Positions 16,448 to 24,777 of a stretch of DNA of 64,000 bases are shown here, one piece after another; the stretch's first letter is position 1; each line of letters starts with the position of its first letter. The position numbers and the translations under genes are program-made. Where the stretch lies: NCBI GenBank assembly GCA_035640355.1, contig DASQWI010000004.1:62001-126000 (forward strand), in the 5' to 3' direction. Source of the stretch: Actinomycetota bacterium (lineage in GTDB: Bacteria > Actinomycetota > UBA4738 > HRBIN12). The notes beneath the pieces were generated by a model. The model did not search any database. It saw only the letters and a program-made list of their open reading frames with translations, and had not been told where the DNA came from.

Positions 16448-17206
16448 ATGCGTGACGTGACCGAACGGATCGCCGCGGGCGTAGTCGAGGCGTGGCGCGA
16501 TCGCGTTCGACACCTGGACGGCCACGTCATCGACGAGGTCGATGGGATCGTCGTATGCCTTTCGAACCTCCCGGCTCCAGATCAGCAGGCGGCGTTGATC
16601 GAACGCGAGCCGCTGGACGCGATGCGTGCGGTTGCTGACGCCGAGGCGATCTTTCGGGCGAACGGACAGTCGCTCGGGATCCTCGTCCAGCGCCGACTGC
16701 ACGAGTCGGTCGATCGGGCACTCCACGAGTACGGCCTTACCGTCGTCATGACCGAGCCCGCGATGGCGATCGGTGTCCCGGACGTCTCACCTGCCGTCGT
16801 GCCTGAGGGAGTGGAGATCGTTCGAGTGACCGACGCCGAGCTCCTCCGCCGGCTCGTGGATGTCGAGGTCCGTTCGTTCGGGAGCGAGCCAATCGTGGCG
16901 AATCGCATGCTCGGGCCGGGGCAGCTCGAGCTGCCCGCCGTTCGGTTCTATGCCGCGCTCCTCGACGGCCGGCCGGTCGCGCAGGCGTACACCCACACCG
17001 TGAACGGCGCTACGAGTGCGTGGGGCGTCGCCACCGTTCCCGAACAACGTGGCCGCGGCATCGGAACTGCCGTAACGGCGTTCGCCATCAGCGACGCGCC
17101 GAACGCGGATCTCGCATGGCTCATGTCAACGCGAGAGGGTCGATCGATGTACGAACGCATGGGATTCCGCCACGCCTCCGACTGGGACGTGTGGGCGCAC
17201 GCCTGA
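16448..17206 (+). CDS. GNAT family N-acetyltransferase
   Basis: 252 residues. The C-terminal half is a GNAT domain with ATVPEQRGRGIGTAVTAFAI (acetyl-CoA loop) and the closing MYERMGFRHASDWDVW. The N-terminal 110 residues resemble the non-catalytic half of double GNATs but without the binding loop. Divergent from the HAD/GNAT pair with 24 bp between starts. Substrate unknown. Confidence 0.82.
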   Translation: MRDVTERIAAGVVEAWRDRVRHLDGHVIDEVDGIVVCLSNLPAPDQQAALIEREPLDAMRAVADAEAIFRANGQSLGILVQRRLHESVDRALHEYGLTVVMTEPAMAIGVPDVSPAVVPEGVEIVRVTDAELLRRLVDVEVRSFGSEPIVANRMLGPGQLELPAVRFYAALLDGRPVAQAYTHTVNGATSAWGVATVPEQRGRGIGTAVTAFAISDAPNADLAWLMSTREGRSMYERMGFRHASDWDVWAHA

Positions 17207-17233
17207 CGTTCGGAACGCGTCGGAGGGCGCTCG

Positions 17234-17239
17234 TATACT
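17234..17239 (+). promoter_or_regulatory. -10 element of the SRP RNA gene
   Basis: TATACT lies seven bases before the first base of the SRP RNA terminal stem, a good distance for a start at 17247. No clear -35 hexamer is visible. Confidence 0.6.
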
Positions 17240-17246
17240 CGAACAC

Positions 17247-17522
17247 GGTGGCCGTGCTAGGCGGGGAGCCAGCGGTGCCCTGAACTCGCAATCCGCTTCA
17301 GCGAGGCTGAATCCCCGTCCGAGGCCCGGCGGGTCCGAGGCAGCTCCCGGTGCGGAGCGTCGATGGTCGGGTCCCGCGCGACGCCAACCTGTGAACCCGG
17401 TCAGGTCCGGAAGGAAGCAGCCGTAAGCGGGCGCTGGCGGGTGCCGCGGGAGTGCCTGGCCGGAGCTACCGGCCGGTGACGCGCTCGAGTCCGACGTGGT
17501 CGAAGACGGGTGCACGGTCACC
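17247..17522 (+). ncRNA. ffs: Signal recognition particle RNA, large bacterial type
   Basis: The apical domain signature GGTCAGGTCCGGAAGGAAGC (17401 region) binds Ffh and is diagnostic. The 5' part (GCCGTGCTAGGCGGGGAG, then GCGGTGCCCTG) matches the Alu-type domain of large bacterial SRP RNAs such as Bacillus scRNA. The ends GGTGGCCGTGC and GCACGGTCACC pair to close the molecule, setting a length of about 276 nt. It precedes dnaX, a common arrangement in actinobacteria. Confidence 0.95.
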
Positions 17523-17566
17523 ACTTCCCTTAGGCCTTAGGCTTCCCGCGGCTCGCGGAGGTGCGC

Positions 17567-19405
17567 GTGACTGAGGAGTACCAGTCCCTCTACAGGAAGT
17601 ACCGACCGCAGGGCCCCGGCGAGGTCCTCGGCCAAGAGCACGTCGTCCGCGCGCTGATGGGCGCGGTGCGCGAGGGCCGACTCGCGCACGCGTTCCTGTT
17701 CTGTGGCCCCCGCGGGACCGGCAAGACGTCGACCGCCCGGATCCTGGCCAAGATGGTCAACTGCGAGAAGGGTCCGACCCCCGAGCCGTGCGGAGTGTGC
17801 GAGCAGTGCGTTCGGATCCGCGAGGGACAGCACCTCGACGTCGTCGAGATCGACGCGGCGAGCCACGGCGGCGTCGACGACGCGCGAGATCTCCGCGAGA
17901 AAGCCCCTACCGCGCCGGTGCAGGGGCGCGAGAAGGTGTACATCGTCGACGAAGCGCAGCGCCTGTCGCGCGAGGCGTTCGACGCGCTGCTGAAGGTGTT
18001 CGAGGAGCCGCCGCCGGGCGTTCGATTCGTACTGGCGACCACCGAACCGCACAAGATGCCGCCGACGATCGTCGGCCGGTGCCAGCGGTTCGACTTCCGT
18101 CGGGGCTCGATGGACCTCCTCGGCGAGCACCTGAAGCGCGTCGCCAAGGAAGAGGGCGTCACGCTGACCGAGCAGGCCGCGCAGGCGATGGCGCGGCAGT
18201 CGGAGGGATCGTTCCGCGACGCGCTGTCGTTGCTCGATCAGGCGTCGGTGCTCGGCGCAGGATCGATCGACGAACAGACGGTGTCGTCCCTCATCGGAAC
18301 GGGCCGCAGCGACGTGCAGTACGCGCTCGCGGACGCGGTTGCGGTCGGCGACGCGAAGGGCGTGTTCGAGCTCGTCAGCACGCTCGTGCTCGAGGGCCAG
18401 GACCTCCGACACGTCACGAACGAGGTGCTGGGGCACTTCCGGAACCTGCTGCTCGTGAAAACGGCGCCCGGGCAGCCGGAGCTCCTCGACGTCACCGACG
18501 ACGAGGCCGAACGACTGACCGCGCAGGCCGCCAAGTACTCAGCGCCGGAGCTCGCGCGGGTGATCTCGTTGCTGCTCGCCGCACAGACCGACATGCGGTG
18601 GACCACGTCGCCGCGCCTGTCGCTCGAGCTCGCGCTGATCCGCTCGACGATCCCCGAAGCAGACGAACGCCCCGAGGCACTCATCTCTCGCCTTGAACGG
18701 CTCGAACGTCTGTCGGGTATCGGTGATGGCAGCGGTGGTGGCGGGACGGCGGTCCTTGCAGGCTCGGATTCGCCGCCAAGCGCGCCCTCGAAGGACGCTC
18801 CGGCGTCCGTAGGCGGCTCATACTCGCCTTCCAGTCCCGCCGCGTCGCCAACGGACGCACCACCGAAACGCTCAAGACGTCCAAGCAGCCGTCCCGACGG
18901 AACGGCGAACGCTGCGGATGGCGCAGGGGTCGCTGCTGAAGGCAAGTATGAAGCGGCACCCACGCCGAAGCGGCCCCAACGTGCGCCCTCTGCCGCCGAA
19001 TCTGCGCCTGAGGCAGCGACCCCGAAGCCCTCAGCGAGTGTCGACGTCGGGATGCTGCGGTCGAGCTGGCAGACTGTCATCCAGCACCTCCGCAGTCAGG
19101 GCAAGGCGGTGCTGCCGTCGTTCCTCGAGGTGGCCACGCCCGCCGCGTTCGATGGGCAGACGCTCGAGCTCGTGTTCCCGCCCGATCGCCGGTTCGGCGT
19201 GTCGAAGGTCGAGGAGCGCGAGGGCGAGCTTCGCCAGGCGCTGCACGAGCTCCTCGGCATCGCGCCGGTCATCCGCTGCGTCGTGCGCGAGCCCGTCGCC
19301 GGCACGATCGACGTCGAGGACGACCCGCCCCTGTCCGAGGAAGAAGCGCTCGCGCGTCTCACGGCAGAGCTCGGTGCCACGCCGGCGACAGAGGACGGCT
19401 CGTAG
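17567..19405 (+). CDS. dnaX: DNA polymerase III subunit gamma/tau
   Basis: 612-residue clamp-loader ATPase. YRKYRPQ at the N-terminus, Walker A GPRGTGKTS (about 46-54), zinc-binding cysteines in NCEKGPTPEPCGVCEQC, Walker B region VYIVDEAQRL and sensor TTEPHKMPPTI are visible. A proline/alanine-rich linker (about 395-490) leads to a tau-type C-terminal domain starting SVDVGMLRSSWQTVIQHL. GTG 17567 has GGAGGT just upstream; the GTG at 17561 overlaps that site and is less likely. recR follows with no gap. Confidence 0.95.
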   Translation: MTEEYQSLYRKYRPQGPGEVLGQEHVVRALMGAVREGRLAHAFLFCGPRGTGKTSTARILAKMVNCEKGPTPEPCGVCEQCVRIREGQHLDVVEIDAASHGGVDDARDLREKAPTAPVQGREKVYIVDEAQRLSREAFDALLKVFEEPPPGVRFVLATTEPHKMPPTIVGRCQRFDFRRGSMDLLGEHLKRVAKEEGVTLTEQAAQAMARQSEGSFRDALSLLDQASVLGAGSIDEQTVSSLIGTGRSDVQYALADAVAVGDAKGVFELVSTLVLEGQDLRHVTNEVLGHFRNLLLVKTAPGQPELLDVTDDEAERLTAQAAKYSAPELARVISLLLAAQTDMRWTTSPRLSLELALIRSTIPEADERPEALISRLERLERLSGIGDGSGGGGTAVLAGSDSPPSAPSKDAPASVGGSYSPSSPAASPTDAPPKRSRRPSSRPDGTANAADGAGVAAEGKYEAAPTPKRPQRAPSAAESAPEAATPKPSASVDVGMLRSSWQTVIQHLRSQGKAVLPSFLEVATPAAFDGQTLELVFPPDRRFGVSKVEEREGELRQALHELLGIAPVIRCVVREPVAGTIDVEDDPPLSEEEALARLTAELGATPATEDGS

Positions 19406-19999
19406 GTGCAGGAAGGACCGATCCAGGATCTGATCGACGAGCTCTCGCGGCTCCCAGGCATCGGGCCGAAGTCGGCGCAGCGCCTCGCGTTCCACCTGGT
19501 GAAGTCGCCGCCGGACGATGCCAAACGTCTTGCCGAGGCGATCGTGCAGGCGAAGGAACGCATCTTCTTTTGCCGCGAGTGCGGCAACGTGGCCGAAGGC
19601 GAGCTGTGCCGCATCTGTCGCGACGAAGGAAGAGACCGAACCGTCCTCTGCGTCGTCGAGGAGCCGAAAGACGTCGCGACGATCGAGAAGGCCGGAGTGA
19701 TCAAGGGGCGGTACCACGTGCTCGGCGGCGCGATCAGCCCGCTCGACGGCATCGGGCCGGAGGACCTTCGAACGAAGGAGCTGCTCGAACGGGTCGAGCG
19801 TGACGGCGTCACCGAGGTGATCATCGCCACGAACCCGAACCTCGAGGGCAACGCGACCGCGATGTACGTGTCGGCGCTTCTGAAGCCGGCAGGTGTTCGC
19901 GTCACGCGGCTCGCGAGCGGTCTGCCCGTCGGCGGCGATCTCGAGTACGCCGACGAGGTGACGCTCTCACAGGCCCTCGAGGGCCGTCGCGAGATGTAG
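19406..19999 (+). CDS. recR: Recombination mediator RecR
   Basis: 197 residues, full length. N-terminal helix-hairpin-helix [19 protein letters not shown], zinc finger Cys56, Cys59, Cys68 and Cys71, then a TOPRIM domain ([15 protein letters not shown]) and the C-terminal [22 protein letters not shown]. It acts with RecF/RecO in gap repair. The GTG directly follows the dnaX stop; the ybaB gene often found between them is missing here. Confidence 0.95.
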   Translation: MQEGPIQDLIDELSRLPGIGPKSAQRLAFHLVKSPPDDAKRLAEAIVQAKERIFFCRECGNVAEGELCRICRDEGRDRTVLCVVEEPKDVATIEKAGVIKGRYHVLGGAISPLDGIGPEDLRTKELLERVERDGVTEVIIATNPNLEGNATAMYVSALLKPAGVRVTRLASGLPVGGDLEYADEVTLSQALEGRREM

Positions 20000-20001
20000 C
20001 G

Positions 20002-20130
20002 ATGCCGCTCGTTCGGATCGATCCGGACGATGTCTTGGTCGTCATTCACGAGCTCGTGATGGAGAACTGGGCCATCCGCGGCGGTCGTCCCGCCGACGAA
20101 GTCGACCTCGGTTATCGCCTCGACGTCTGA
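20002..20130 (+). CDS. Small hypothetical protein
   Basis: 42 residues beginning MPLVRIDPDDVLVVIHEL and ending DEVDLGYRLDV, in the intercistronic position two bases after recR. No family recognised. Codon use (GC-rich third positions) looks coding and the ATG follows the recR stop as in a coupled operon. It could also be a chance frame. Confidence 0.45.
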   Translation: MPLVRIDPDDVLVVIHELVMENWAIRGGRPADEVDLGYRLDV

Positions 20131-20164
20131 GCTCGGCGAACTGACGCCGAACGGCGACTGACGG

Positions 20165-20953
20165 TTACGTCGCCATCGCGCCGGCCGGCCGATATCCGCG
20201 ACGATCGACTCGAACGTCCGACCAACCCAGCGCGCGAATCTCCCGGAGCGCCTTGCCGAACGACGGGTGTCCCTCGAGTCTGGTGATCTCGACGGACGCG
20301 ACCTCGATCGTTGCGGTGGGGCCGTGGTGACGCACACGGACGGGGTCGAATCCGAGCGATCGAACGACGTTCTCCGCGCGGTCGATGCGCCCGAGCAGCT
20401 CAGGCGTGATGCGGATACCGAGTTCGACCCGGGACGACAGGCAGGCGAGGGCGGGCTTCTCGGCGACGGCGAGGCCGAGCGCGCGCGCGATCCCACGAGT
20501 CACGCCTTTGCCGAGCGAGCGTTCGAGCAGTGGGTTACGGATGCCGGCGCGTTCCCCGGCCCACAAGCCCGGACGAAACTCACCGACGTCGTCGGCGTTC
20601 GCTCCGGCGAGGACGACGGTGTTCGGGCCGGCCGTCGCCGCGATCCGGTCGAGAGCGCCGTACAGCTCGGCCTTGCAGTGAAAACAACGAAGCGCGTCGT
20701 TGCGAAGGTACGCCTCGCGCTCGACCTCGTGCGTCTCGATCGTCCGGTGCACGACCCCAAGCGCACGCGCGGTCCGCACAGCGACCTCTAGCTCGCCTGC
20801 CGGATAGCTCGGCGAGATCGCCGTGACGGCCTCGGCGTTCTGCGGACCGAGCGCTCGCGAGGCCAGCGCGAGGACGACCGATGAGTCCACGCCGCCGGAG
20901 AACGCAACGAGCGCTCGGTCACCGTAGCCACGGATGTGCTGCTCCGTGTGCAC
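20165..20953 (-). CDS. larE: ATP-dependent sacrificial sulfur transferase LarE
   Basis: 262 residues from GTG 20953. PP-loop FSGGVDSS (residues 18-25), LRCFHCKAELY (88-98) and EKPALACLSSR with Cys171, which aligns with the sacrificial sulfur-donor cysteine of Lactobacillus LarE. The enzyme adenylates a carboxyl group of the pyridinium dicarboxylate intermediate and donates sulfur to build the nickel-pincer nucleotide. The reading frame is open back to the larC stop without another usual start. Third gene of a larB-larC-larE operon on the minus strand. Confidence 0.9.
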   Translation of the reverse strand: MHTEQHIRGYGDRALVAFSGGVDSSVVLALASRALGPQNAEAVTAISPSYPAGELEVAVRTARALGVVHRTIETHEVEREAYLRNDALRCFHCKAELYGALDRIAATAGPNTVVLAGANADDVGEFRPGLWAGERAGIRNPLLERSLGKGVTRGIARALGLAVAEKPALACLSSRVELGIRITPELLGRIDRAENVVRSLGFDPVRVRHHGPTATIEVASVEITRLEGHPSFGKALREIRALGWSDVRVDRRGYRPAGAMAT

Positions 20954-21000
20954 GATCGCCGTCGCGACGGTGTGATCGGGCGGCGCGATCGTTTGCTCGC

Positions 21001-22197
21001 TCAGCGCGATTCCTCGAGGAGACGGCGTGCAACCGCCGTGGCGTCGGAATGAACGGCCCGAACCGAGCGGCCGAGCTTCCGCGCGGCCTCGACGACGTCG
21101 GCATGCTCGGGTTTCGCGTTCATCGCTCGGCCGTCGAGGAACGAGATCTTCACGCGGATGCGCGGCCCGCCCTCATCCAGGTCGACCTCCACCGTGCGGC
21201 GTTCGAGCTCGGGCCTCTCCACTTCATGGATCCGGATGCCCAGGGTCGAGGTCGACTCGAAGAACACATGTTGGACGTCGCCGGCGGCTTCTCGCGTACA
21301 CAGCGCCGACACGGTGAGCGCGGGGCGACCGTGCTTCATGATGACCGGCGTCGTCCACGCATCGAGCGCTCCGGCACCGAGGAGCGCGTCGATCGCATCG
21401 GGCACGAGCTCAGGCGACAGGTCGTCGACGTTCGTCTCCAGGAGGAGCATGCGAGACCAGGCCTCGGCGGCCGGCGCCTCCTGAACCGAGCCGATCAACA
21501 CGCGCACGACGTTGGGGACGGAGGACGGGTCGCGCGCCCCGGCGCCGACGCCCGTGGAGCCGAGCACCATCGTCGGCATGTCGGGCGAGGACCCACCGAG
21601 CGCCGAAAAGATGGCGGCCGCGGTCGGTGTGACGGTCTCCGCGAGTTCCTGACCGGCTGCGGACGCGTGGAGCGCGAATCCAGACAGGAGCTCAAGTGTG
21701 ACGGGCGGTGGCGAACCGTGACCTCCGACGTCCGACGACGGCGGCATGGGGATCGACGAGACGGCAAGGCGTTGGATCGATAGCGAGTCCAGGGCCGCCA
21801 CGATCCCGACGACGTCGAGCAGCGTGTCGTCCGTGCCGAGCTCTTCCAGTTCGAGCGACTGGAGCCAGCCGCCGTGGACGCGGGCCTCGGCCTCGAAGAG
21901 CCGAGCGAGGACCGAGATGGCTCGTTCTCGAATGACCTCATCGAGCGTTGCGCGCTCGACCGCGTCCATCAACGCACGAGGCGTTCGGCGGGTCGCCGTG
22001 ACGTCCTCGGGCACGGAGAGCGTGAGCGCCCGCAGGCCGCGGCGGTTCACCTCGGTCGTCGAGCACTCGACGCGACGATGGAGCACCGACGACACCGCAT
22101 CGGCAACCGCGTCGCGATCGGCCCCGGCATCGAGCAGTGCGGCGAGCAACATGTCGCCTGCGGCACCACCGACGACATCGACGTAAGCCAGGTTCAT
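21001..22197 (-). CDS. larC: Nickel pincer cofactor biosynthesis protein LarC
   Basis: 398 residues in one uninterrupted frame; in some bacteria the gene is split into larC1/larC2 by a programmed frameshift. The N-terminus YVDVVGGAAGDMLLAAL and the central LLETNVDDLSPELV and KHGRPALTVSALC are family signatures. LarC is the CTP-dependent cyclometallase that inserts nickel. The ATG is coupled to the larB stop (overlap at 22197). A His-rich metal-binding stretch seen in some LarC proteins is not present. Confidence 0.93.
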   Translation of the reverse strand: MNLAYVDVVGGAAGDMLLAALLDAGADRDAVADAVSSVLHRRVECSTTEVNRRGLRALTLSVPEDVTATRRTPRALMDAVERATLDEVIRERAISVLARLFEAEARVHGGWLQSLELEELGTDDTLLDVVGIVAALDSLSIQRLAVSSIPMPPSSDVGGHGSPPPVTLELLSGFALHASAAGQELAETVTPTAAAIFSALGGSSPDMPTMVLGSTGVGAGARDPSSVPNVVRVLIGSVQEAPAAEAWSRMLLLETNVDDLSPELVPDAIDALLGAGALDAWTTPVIMKHGRPALTVSALCTREAAGDVQHVFFESTSTLGIRIHEVERPELERRTVEVDLDEGGPRIRVKISFLDGRAMNAKPEHADVVEAARKLGRSVRAVHSDATAVARRLLEESR

Positions 22198-22982
22198 CAG
22201 GATTGCGCCGCCGAGCGCGCGATCATCGCGGCGATGTATCCGGCGCCGACGCCGTCATCGACGTTCACGACGGCCACGCCGGGTGCGCACGACGAGAGCA
22301 TGGACAGGAGCGCGGCGAGTCCTCCGAACGATGCGCCGTATCCCACGCTCGTCGGACACGCGATGACGGGACAGGCCGCCATGCCGCCGACGACGCTCGC
22401 GAGCGCTCCCTCCATGCCGGCCACCACGACGACCGCGTTCGCGGAGGCGAGTTGGGGCTGCGCCGCCGAGATCCGATGCAAGCCGGCGACGCCGACGTCC
22501 GCGACGATCTTGGCCCGCGCACCGAGCAGCGACGCGGTGAGCTCGGCCTCCTCGGCAACCGGAAGATCGGAGGTTCCTGCGGTGATCACGAGCACCATGC
22601 CTCGGGCGGCCGAACCGTTTCGACGCAGCGCGATGCATCTGGCCCTCGGCCGCTCGACGACCTCGACGTCGATACCGGCCGCAGCATCGTGAACGGCATC
22701 GACGTGCTCTGAAGAAGTCCGGGTCACGAGAACGGGTCCGTCGTTGCGCTCGAGTAGTCGCGTCACGATCGATCGGACTTCCTCAGGCGTCTTCCCCGCG
22801 GCGTACACGATCTCGCACGCTCCCTGCCGCAGCTCGCGGTGATGGTCGACCTTCGCGAATCCGAGGTCGCTGAACGGGAGGTCACGAAGCTCCTCGACGG
22901 CGTCATGAGGCGTGACGTCGCCGATCGACACGCGTCGAAGGAGATTCGATAGTCGCGCCTCATAGGCGGAGGAGGCGACCAT
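22197..22982 (-). CDS. larB: Nickel pincer cofactor biosynthesis protein LarB
   Basis: 261 residues. The C-terminal PurE-like domain holds ITAGTSDLPVAEEA, VVVAGMEGALASVVGG and CPTSVGYGASFGGLAALLSML, which form the NaAD-binding carboxylase/hydrolase site. LarB carboxylates nicotinic acid adenine dinucleotide and cleaves its phosphoanhydride, the first step to the cofactor. TAAGGT nine bases before the ATG suggests a leaderless promoter for the whole larBCE operon. No larA is adjacent; a divergent homolog lies at 41691-43277. Confidence 0.94.
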   Translation of the reverse strand: MVASSAYEARLSNLLRRVSIGDVTPHDAVEELRDLPFSDLGFAKVDHHRELRQGACEIVYAAGKTPEEVRSIVTRLLERNDGPVLVTRTSSEHVDAVHDAAAGIDVEVVERPRARCIALRRNGSAARGMVLVITAGTSDLPVAEEAELTASLLGARAKIVADVGVAGLHRISAAQPQLASANAVVVVAGMEGALASVVGGMAACPVIACPTSVGYGASFGGLAALLSMLSSCAPGVAVVNVDDGVGAGYIAAMIARSAAQS

Positions 22983-23044
22983 GCCGTGCGTACCTTAGCG
23001 CCGAGCGTCTCGTCAGTGAGGTCCTCGTCCCGGCACGCGAACTC

Positions 23045-23070
23045 GGCTCGGCAGTCGTATCTGCCGAGCC
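23045..23070. terminator. Hairpin after the DUF4349 gene
   Basis: GGCTCGGCAG and CTGCCGAGCC pair perfectly over 10 bp around TCGTAT, a few bases past the stop of the minus-strand DUF4349 gene. There is no T-run on either side, so termination would be factor-aided or the hairpin only protects the 3' end. Confidence 0.5.
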
Positions 23071-23076
23071 AGATCT

Positions 23077-24105
23077 CTACGCCACGCGACGGCGTCGCCG
23101 AACCTGCACGACTACGAACCAGATTACGAGACCGATCGCCACGAGCGGGAGCAGGTACCCGAGCCCGATGATGATCGCCGCGATCACGCCGACGAACCCC
23201 GCGCCGGCGCGCTCGAAGGCGTTCGGGATGCTCGCCGCCTCGACGTCAGCCGCGACCCCTTCCTCACGGAGGTCGACGGTGATCGTGGCGAACGACGTCT
23301 GATCGTTCAGCAGGCGACGCTGACCCTGGATCTGCTCGATGCGAAGCTGCGTCTCGTCGAGCGCGTTCCGAACGCGGATCGTCTGCTCGATGCTCGACGC
23401 CTGATCCATCAGTCGGAGGAGCACCTCGCGGCGGGACTTCTCGATCCGCAGGCGAGCCCGGAGGTCGACGTACTCCGCCGTCACGTCTCGGCCACGTACA
23501 GATTCGACGGAGACCGTGCCGAGTTCGCGGATCGCCCTGAGCGTCTCGTCGAACCGTGCCGATGGCACGCGGACCGTCAGCGCGCCGGCTCGTTCTCTCG
23601 AACGCGACTCCGCGACGAATCCGTGGTTGTCTTCGGCGGCGTCGACGACGGCCGCGAACCGGTCGTCGAACGAATCCCGCGGAATGATCACCGAGATGTC
23701 CCCGGTACGGATGATGCGTGAGGTGGTTGGCTCGCCGACTGATTGATCCCCGCCACCCGGCGCGGGCGACGCTTGCGGAGCAGCGTCTAGATAGCCCATG
23801 CCCGATTCCGGGATCGTGGGGGCACGTTCCCCCGCGCCCGCCGCGCCCGTTGAGCCAGCGGCGCCGCCCCCACCGCCAGATACATCTGCGCTGTACTCGA
23901 TGCCGGATCCGTATCGGATGAGTCCACCGATGATTCCTGCGAGCAGCACGATCGCCGCTGCCGCAGTCGCGAATCTCGCAGTCGAGAACCGTCGGCGCCT
24001 CGGGCCGCGAGGGCCGTTCGGCGCGGCGCCTCGGATCGCCTCCGATCTCGCCGCGACGAGGAGATCGCCGTGGACGGTCTTCAGATACCCGATCGATGTT
24101 TCCAT
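23077..24105 (-). CDS. DUF4349 membrane protein, putative anti-sigma partner
   Basis: 342 residues: an N-terminal cytosolic stretch of about 45 residues, transmembrane segment TAAAAIVLLAGIIGGLI, a glycine/alanine-rich linker, the DUF4349 domain (RIIRTGDISVIIPRDSFDDRFAAVVDAAED to VDLREEG, including a coiled-coil part LRIEKSRREVLLRL) and a second C-terminal membrane segment. DUF4349 has no assigned reaction. Its start lies within the 3' end of the ECF sigma gene (25-bp overlap), so it may be the membrane anti-sigma factor or the main target; this is inference from layout. Confidence 0.75.
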   Translation of the reverse strand: METSIGYLKTVHGDLLVAARSEAIRGAAPNGPRGPRRRRFSTARFATAAAAIVLLAGIIGGLIRYGSGIEYSADVSGGGGGAAGSTGAAGAGERAPTIPESGMGYLDAAPQASPAPGGGDQSVGEPTTSRIIRTGDISVIIPRDSFDDRFAAVVDAAEDNHGFVAESRSRERAGALTVRVPSARFDETLRAIRELGTVSVESVRGRDVTAEYVDLRARLRIEKSRREVLLRLMDQASSIEQTIRVRNALDETQLRIEQIQGQRRLLNDQTSFATITVDLREEGVAADVEAASIPNAFERAGAGFVGVIAAIIIGLGYLLPLVAIGLVIWFVVVQVRRRRRVA

Positions 24106-24695
24106 CGTTCCCTCTCCAGCTCGTCCGGCGTGAGCGTCTCGTCTGCGCCGAGTCGCTTAGCGATCTCTCTGAGTCCCCGACTGACGCGCGCTCTCGCCGT
24201 CTGCTCGGTGATGCCGATCTGCTCCGCGACCTGGCGATAGCCCAGCTCGTTGACCGTCCGCAGCGTCACCGCCTCGCGTTGGTCGGGCGGAAGGTCCGCC
24301 AGTGCTTCCCGCACGACGTGAGCGATCGCGTCGAAGTCGATGAGCTCCTCGATCCTCTCGTAGTCATCCGTCCCTACCGTTCGTTCCGGCATCCCCAGCC
24401 GCCGCCGGGCTCGTGCGTCCACGGCTCCGCTGCGGAAGTACCGCGAGAGCAGGTTCTTTCCGATCCCGTACAGCCACGCCATGCCATCGGCGCCCTGGTC
24501 GCGGAACCGCCTGCGTGATGCGAACGCCTGGGCGAACGTCTCAGCCGTGAGCTCCGCCGAGGCCTCAGCGTCGAGCGTTCGCCGCGCGAAGTAGCCGAGG
24601 AGCGACTCGGCGTGCCGTTCGAAGAGCACGCCGAACGCCTCCGGCTCGTCCCATGACAGGACGATCACCTCAACGTCGTCCTTGTCCTCGTACAA
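24081..24695 (-). CDS. ECF-family RNA polymerase sigma factor
   Basis: About 204 residues. Region 2 is FGVLFERHAESLLGYFARR to WLYGIGKNLLSRYFRSG, and region 4 is ALADLPPDQREAVTLRTVNELGYRQVAEQIG with a standard HTH. The start is uncertain: TTG 24695 has GGAG five bases upstream and is preferred; GTG 24668 gives 195 residues. It is divergent from the S9 peptidase gene and overlaps the DUF4349 gene, forming a sigma/membrane-protein pair. Confidence 0.87.
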   Translation of the reverse strand: MYEDKDDVEVIVLSWDEPEAFGVLFERHAESLLGYFARRTLDAEASAELTAETFAQAFASRRRFRDQGADGMAWLYGIGKNLLSRYFRSGAVDARARRRLGMPERTVGTDDYERIEELIDFDAIAHVVREALADLPPDQREAVTLRTVNELGYRQVAEQIGITEQTARARVSRGLREIAKRLGADETLTPDELERERWKHRSGI

Positions 24696-24777
24696 GCTCG
24701 CTCCGCGATCGCGTGGCAACTGATCTATGCCGTTTCTCCCTCGACATGTGACGGGGAGGCATTGATACGCTCGCCGG

